This document shows positions 61,265 to 64,000 of a stretch of 64,000 nucleotides of DNA, in pieces. The notes under the pieces were generated by a model. It searched no databases. It saw nothing but the letters and a program-made list of their open reading frames with translations, and was not told the origin of the DNA. Each line of letters begins with the position of its first letter. Within the stretch, counting starts at the first letter, position 1. The stretch comes from Microsaccharimonas sp964523145 (GTDB lineage Bacteria; Patescibacteriota; Saccharimonadia; Saccharimonadales; Saccharimonadaceae): the NCBI GenBank assembly GCA_964523145.1, contig CAZFYB010000006.1:1-64000 (forward strand), read 5' to 3'. Position numbers and translations under genes: made by a program.

Positions 61265-61554
61265 TGAGTGCGGGTGGGTTAATTCATATTATAAAGCGCG
61301 GCGGTCATCGCCCAAGCGAACCGTTTGACCGCGAAAAGCTCCATCAAAGTATTGTTGCCGCCTGTTTAAGTGCCGGCGTACCAACTGGCCACGCTGAAAG
61401 TATTGGCCGTAAAGTCAGTGAAGACGTTATTATTTGGCTTGAAGAACGACCCGAAGTGACCAGCCATGACCTCCGCCGCGTAGCCGCAAAACATTTAAAA
61501 ACCCACCATCCCGATGCTGCCTATTTATTTGAACAGCACCGGTCGACATTATAA
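61264..61554 (+). CDS. Stand-alone ATP-cone domain protein
   Basis: 96 residues. HIIKRGGHRPSEPFDREKLHQSI, DVIIWLEERPEVTSHDLRRV and HPDAAYLFEQHR are the ATP-cone domain known from ribonucleotide reductase and NrdR, where it senses ATP/dATP. Here there is no attached enzyme or zinc finger. The neighbours suggest it could regulate one of them by nucleotide binding. Confidence 0.85.
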   Translation: MSAGGLIHIIKRGGHRPSEPFDREKLHQSIVAACLSAGVPTGHAESIGRKVSEDVIIWLEERPEVTSHDLRRVAAKHLKTHHPDAAYLFEQHRSTL

Positions 61555-61562
61555 GGAGTATT

Positions 61563-62933
61563 ATGGCAAAACACACATTCGACTATGACCTGATTGTTAT
61601 CGGAAGCGGCGCCGGCGGAAGTGCAGCTGCAACTATTGCCGCTCGTTCTGGCAAGCGCGTTGCGATTATTGAAGAAGACACTTTTGGAGGCGACTCGCCA
61701 AACTGGAGCGATGTCCCAACGAAAGCATTGTTACATGTTGCCAGTATTTACGATGAAGCGCGCCATGCCAGCCGTTTCGGCCTGCGTACCTCAACCCTTG
61801 GCTATAACTACCCTTCTATTCGTGCCTGGAAAGAAACGGCCGTAAAACGTACCGGTGCTGCAAATAATCGCCGTTTTTATGAAAACCACGGTATTAGCGC
61901 CTTCAATGGTAAAGCTCATTTCTTAACTCCGCATGAAATCACCGTCAGTCGGCGCCACCTTTCAGCGGCTAACTTTTTGATTGCGACTGGCTCGGATTGG
62001 GCTGCGCCTAAAATTCAAGGTCTTGATGAAGTGCCATACCTTACCCCGCGCACTATCCTTGAAAGCCTTCGCCCACCAAAAACGCTATTCATTATTGGTG
62101 GTGGAAACTACGGCGTAGAAATTGCCCAGCTTATGGCAACCTTTGGCACCAAAGTATATATCGCCGAACAAGCCAGCCGATTATTACCACACCAAGATGA
62201 AGAAGTAGGCGATACGCTTGAGCGAGTTTTGAGTGAACAAAAGGGAGTAAGCGTCCTCACTCAATCACGCGTGTTATCGGTTAGTAAAGATGGAATGAAT
62301 AAAAAAGTATTAATTTCACGCGGTGGTGTTGAAAAATACATTAAAGTCGATGAAGTGCTGGTTGCTGCTGGTCGCATGCCAAATGTCGACCTTGGCCTCG
62401 AAAACGCTTCGGTAAAATACACCCCTAAAGGCATCGAAGTAAACGATTATTTGCAAACAAGCACCAAACATATTTACGCTGCCGGCGATGTACTTGGCCG
62501 CACCAGCCATACCCACTCTGCCTTACTGGAAAGCCGCGTTGCTGCCCATAATATGTTCGAGCGCACCAAAATCATCCCAGATTACACCGGATCGCCTGAA
62601 TTGATATTTACTACCCCAGAGATTGCCCAAGTCGGCCTATCTGAAGATGATTGTCGGCGCCGGGATATGGCTATCAACAAAGCAATTGCACCGCTTAATA
62701 TTATTGCCCGCAGCAACACTTCGGATTTCCGCGATGGATTCGTGAAGATCATTACCGATAAAAAAGGTTTAATTTTAGGAGCGACCGTTGTTGCTCCACA
62801 TGCTGCTGAAATAATCCACGAGCTTGCACTAGCGGTGAAAGTTGGCTTAACCGCTGCCCAGCTTGCCGATACCCCACATGCATTCTTATCATGGAGCGAA
62901 GCCGTTCGCGTTGCTGCCAGTAAGCTCGCCTAA
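61563..62933 (+). CDS. FAD/NAD(P) oxidoreductase of the disulfide-reductase family lacking redox cysteines
   Basis: 456 residues. FAD motif DLIVIGSGAGGSAAATIAA, NAD motif LFIIGGGNYGVEIAQL, YAAGDVLGRTSH and the C-terminal dimerisation domain follow dihydrolipoamide dehydrogenase / mercuric reductase. The redox motif normally written GGTCLNVGCIPSK reads GGDSPNWSDVPTK, so both cysteines are gone. It cannot use a Cys-Cys relay and may pass electrons straight from NAD(P)H to a quinone, oxygen or other acceptor. GGAGT precedes the ATG. Confidence 0.9.
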   Translation: MAKHTFDYDLIVIGSGAGGSAAATIAARSGKRVAIIEEDTFGGDSPNWSDVPTKALLHVASIYDEARHASRFGLRTSTLGYNYPSIRAWKETAVKRTGAANNRRFYENHGISAFNGKAHFLTPHEITVSRRHLSAANFLIATGSDWAAPKIQGLDEVPYLTPRTILESLRPPKTLFIIGGGNYGVEIAQLMATFGTKVYIAEQASRLLPHQDEEVGDTLERVLSEQKGVSVLTQSRVLSVSKDGMNKKVLISRGGVEKYIKVDEVLVAAGRMPNVDLGLENASVKYTPKGIEVNDYLQTSTKHIYAAGDVLGRTSHTHSALLESRVAAHNMFERTKIIPDYTGSPELIFTTPEIAQVGLSEDDCRRRDMAINKAIAPLNIIARSNTSDFRDGFVKIITDKKGLILGATVVAPHAAEIIHELALAVKVGLTAAQLADTPHAFLSWSEAVRVAASKLA

Positions 62934-62977
62934 CGGCTTGAAATAAAGCGTCTCATCTGTTATCATAGTCTTTGTAC

Positions 62978-63055
62978 CGCGGGGTGGAGCAGCCTGGTTA
63001 GCTCGTGTGGCTCATAACCACAAGGTCGTAAGTTCAAATCTTACCCCCGCTACCA
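62978..63055 (+). tRNA. Initiator tRNA-fMet(CAU)
   Basis: The acceptor has the initiator C1/U72 mismatch followed by GCGGGG/CCCCGC. The D-arm AGCAGCCTGG and loop CTCATAA match bacterial initiators. The anticodon stem TGTGG/CCACA has a U29-A41 pair where the usual three G-C pairs are expected. The CCA is encoded. Confidence 0.95.
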
Positions 63056-63057
63056 AG

Positions 63058-63090
63058 AAAGACTTTTCAAAGACTGAAAGGTCTTTTTTG
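63058..63090 (+). terminator. Terminator after tRNA-fMet
   Basis: AAAGACTTTTCA pairs with TGAAAGGTCTTT (one wobble) and T-residues follow. Confidence 0.85.
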
Positions 63091-63106
63091 TTCCTCGAAA
63101 AAAGAC

Positions 63107-63112
63107 TATACT
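63107..63112 (+). promoter_or_regulatory. -10 box of the Cys-tailed gene
   Basis: TATACT, 7 nt before the ATG at 63120; leaderless. Confidence 0.55.
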
Positions 63113-63119
63113 AAACACA

Positions 63120-63404
63120 ATGGCTACTCAACAAACAAACAAAACTTTTCTCGAGAAATCAGGTACCTACCTGCTCATTATTGGTGTAGCAATGTTTGCC
63201 TTTTCGATCATTGCTTCAGTATCACCTGCCGTGCGGTTCCAAGTATATTCATTCGTTAAAACTATGCAAAAAGACCAGCTTGTGGGCAATTCATCTAGCA
63301 CAGGTTCAGTTCAACACGAACTCTACGTTCCCGTTCTTGAACAAGAACGCACCGTAGCGGTTGACCCGGGTACTTGTGGCTGCCCTTACTGCTGCAGTAT
63401 TTAA
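63120..63404 (+). CDS. Small membrane protein with Cys-rich C-terminus
   Basis: 94 residues: one membrane helix (about 17-38), a polar stretch and a tail ending DPGTCGCPYCCSI. The four cysteines in C-x-C-x2-CC could bind a metal, carry lipid or disulfides, or be a modification site. No family is recognised. Confidence 0.65.
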   Translation: MATQQTNKTFLEKSGTYLLIIGVAMFAFSIIASVSPAVRFQVYSFVKTMQKDQLVGNSSSTGSVQHELYVPVLEQERTVAVDPGTCGCPYCCSI

Positions 63405-63414
63405 CTACAGTTCA

Positions 63415-64000
63415 CTACGAAATCGGCTTACCACCTGTTACGCCAATAATCTCACCGGTAATATAACTTGATTCTTGCGATGCCAGAAATACATAGGTAG
63501 GCGCGAGCTCTGCCGGCTGCCCAGCTCGGCCAATTGGGGTGTCTTTACCAAACTCAGCCAGCTTTTCAGGGGGCTGGCCATGACTTGGTTGTAATGGGGT
63601 CCATATAGGGCCAGGTGCCACACCGTTTACACGGATCCCTTTTTCAATCAGCATCTGCGACAAACCTTTTGTAAATGTAGTAATCGCCCCTTTTGTCGAA
63701 GCATAATCTAGTAAGCCCGGCGAAGGTTGATATGACTGGATCGAGGTTGTGTTAATAATACTTGACCCAGGCTTCATGTGCCGAACAGCCGCTTTTGATA
63801 ACCAAAACGTAGCAAATATATTCGTTTTAAAGGTATCTTCAAATTGCTCGGTGGTAAGGTCAAGAATATCTTCAACGAACTCTTGTTTTCCGGCGTTATT
63901 CACTAATAGGTCGATTGAGCCAAGCTCACGAATAGTTTCATTTATTAAATCATTACAAAAACTCTCGTCTTTTATATCACCTGAAAATACATAGCCTTTT
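63415..64000 (-). CDS. Short-chain dehydrogenase/reductase (N-terminus outside window)
   Basis: 195 codons are visible, continuing past the window edge. The NNAG motif, the catalytic Ser region (IINTTSIQSYQPS), YASTK (Tyr-x3-Lys) and PGPIWTPLQP identify a classical SDR; the Rossmann glycine motif lies outside the window. The style is like the general stress SDRs (YghA/YdaD group). The substrate is unknown. Confidence 0.9.
   Translation of the reverse strand, partial: KGYVFSGDIKDESFCNDLINETIRELGSIDLLVNNAGKQEFVEDILDLTTEQFEDTFKTNIFATFWLSKAAVRHMKPGSSIINTTSIQSYQPSPGLLDYASTKGAITTFTKGLSQMLIEKGIRVNGVAPGPIWTPLQPSHGQPPEKLAEFGKDTPIGRAGQPAELAPTYVFLASQESSYITGEIIGVTGGKPIS

Noticed and set aside
1..64000. 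CRISPR arrays, insertion sequences with terminal repeats, rRNA genes, tmRNA, RNase P RNA
   Set aside because: Looked for regular repeats and conserved RNA cores on both strands; none recognised in this window.

Overview
The window looks like chromosomal DNA of a host-dependent, small-genome bacterium of the Candidatus Saccharibacteria (TM7, Patescibacteria) type. This is inference from gene content and order; no 16S gene is present. Supporting points are the MurT/GatD lipid II amidation pair of monoderm walls, a minimal pilBCMNO type IV pilus operon with three dispersed pseudopilins, ComEC, an HrcA/CIRCE heat-shock regulon, very tight gene packing, and the habit of starting first genes of transcription units 6-10 nt downstream of a TATAAT-like -10 box with no room for a ribosome binding site (leaderless mRNAs). 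A run of 10 Ns at 56988-56997 shows this is a draft scaffold.

Layout. 1-6.3 kb: 3' part of a membrane-anchored Clp-like AAA+ protein, a small membrane protein, murT-gatD, comEC and a GH5 glucanase-like enzyme. 6.4-13.9 kb: tRNA-Lys, a membrane/DUF192 pair, then a notable cluster of three ATP-grasp ligases (one RimK) and two DUF1704 (MATCAP-like) metallopeptidases, coupled upstream to dnaJ. 14-21 kb: a six-hairpin-glycosidase-like protein, dnaK, a LamG-bearing pseudopilin, an FAD oxidase, grpE and hrcA, with CIRCE operators at dnaJ, dnaK and hrcA. 21-31 kb: gmk, lepA, murJ, ftsH, tilS, bcp, an OpgC-like acyltransferase and a GT39-like glycosyltransferase.

31.34-38.71 kb is an integrated element inserted at the 3' end of tRNA-Pro(UGG). 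It carries a large serine recombinase, an excisionase-like HTH protein, two HEPN-like proteins, a small membrane protein preceded by a strongly structured RNA with its own terminator, and an OLD-like ATPase with a DUF4435/TOPRIM-type C-terminus. The crossover site lies inside the recombinase gene. In the integrated state the recombinase reads out through antisense tRNA-Pro; a 50-codon in-frame tail lies at the opposite end of the element and would be rejoined on excision. The tRNA-Pro terminator has apparently been pushed 7.4 kb away.

38.8-58.4 kb returns to housekeeping: an EEP phosphatase/nuclease, pgl, rny, tsaB-tsaE, the pilus operon, recX-recA, ruvB-ruvA-ruvC, a lamin-tail surface protein, yebC, and an error-prone polymerase (dinB, broken by the assembly gap) with a small partner and a structured leader. 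58.5-64 kb holds a coiled-coil protein, a pseudopilin, tRNA-Met, an ORF with an in-frame TGA, a solo ATP-cone protein next to a disulfide-reductase homologue lacking its redox cysteines, initiator tRNA-fMet, a Cys-tailed small membrane protein and a partial SDR.

The most interesting items are the recombinase C-terminus swap, the ligase/peptidase operon, the structured RNA in the element, its candidate defence cargo, and the systematic leaderless architecture.
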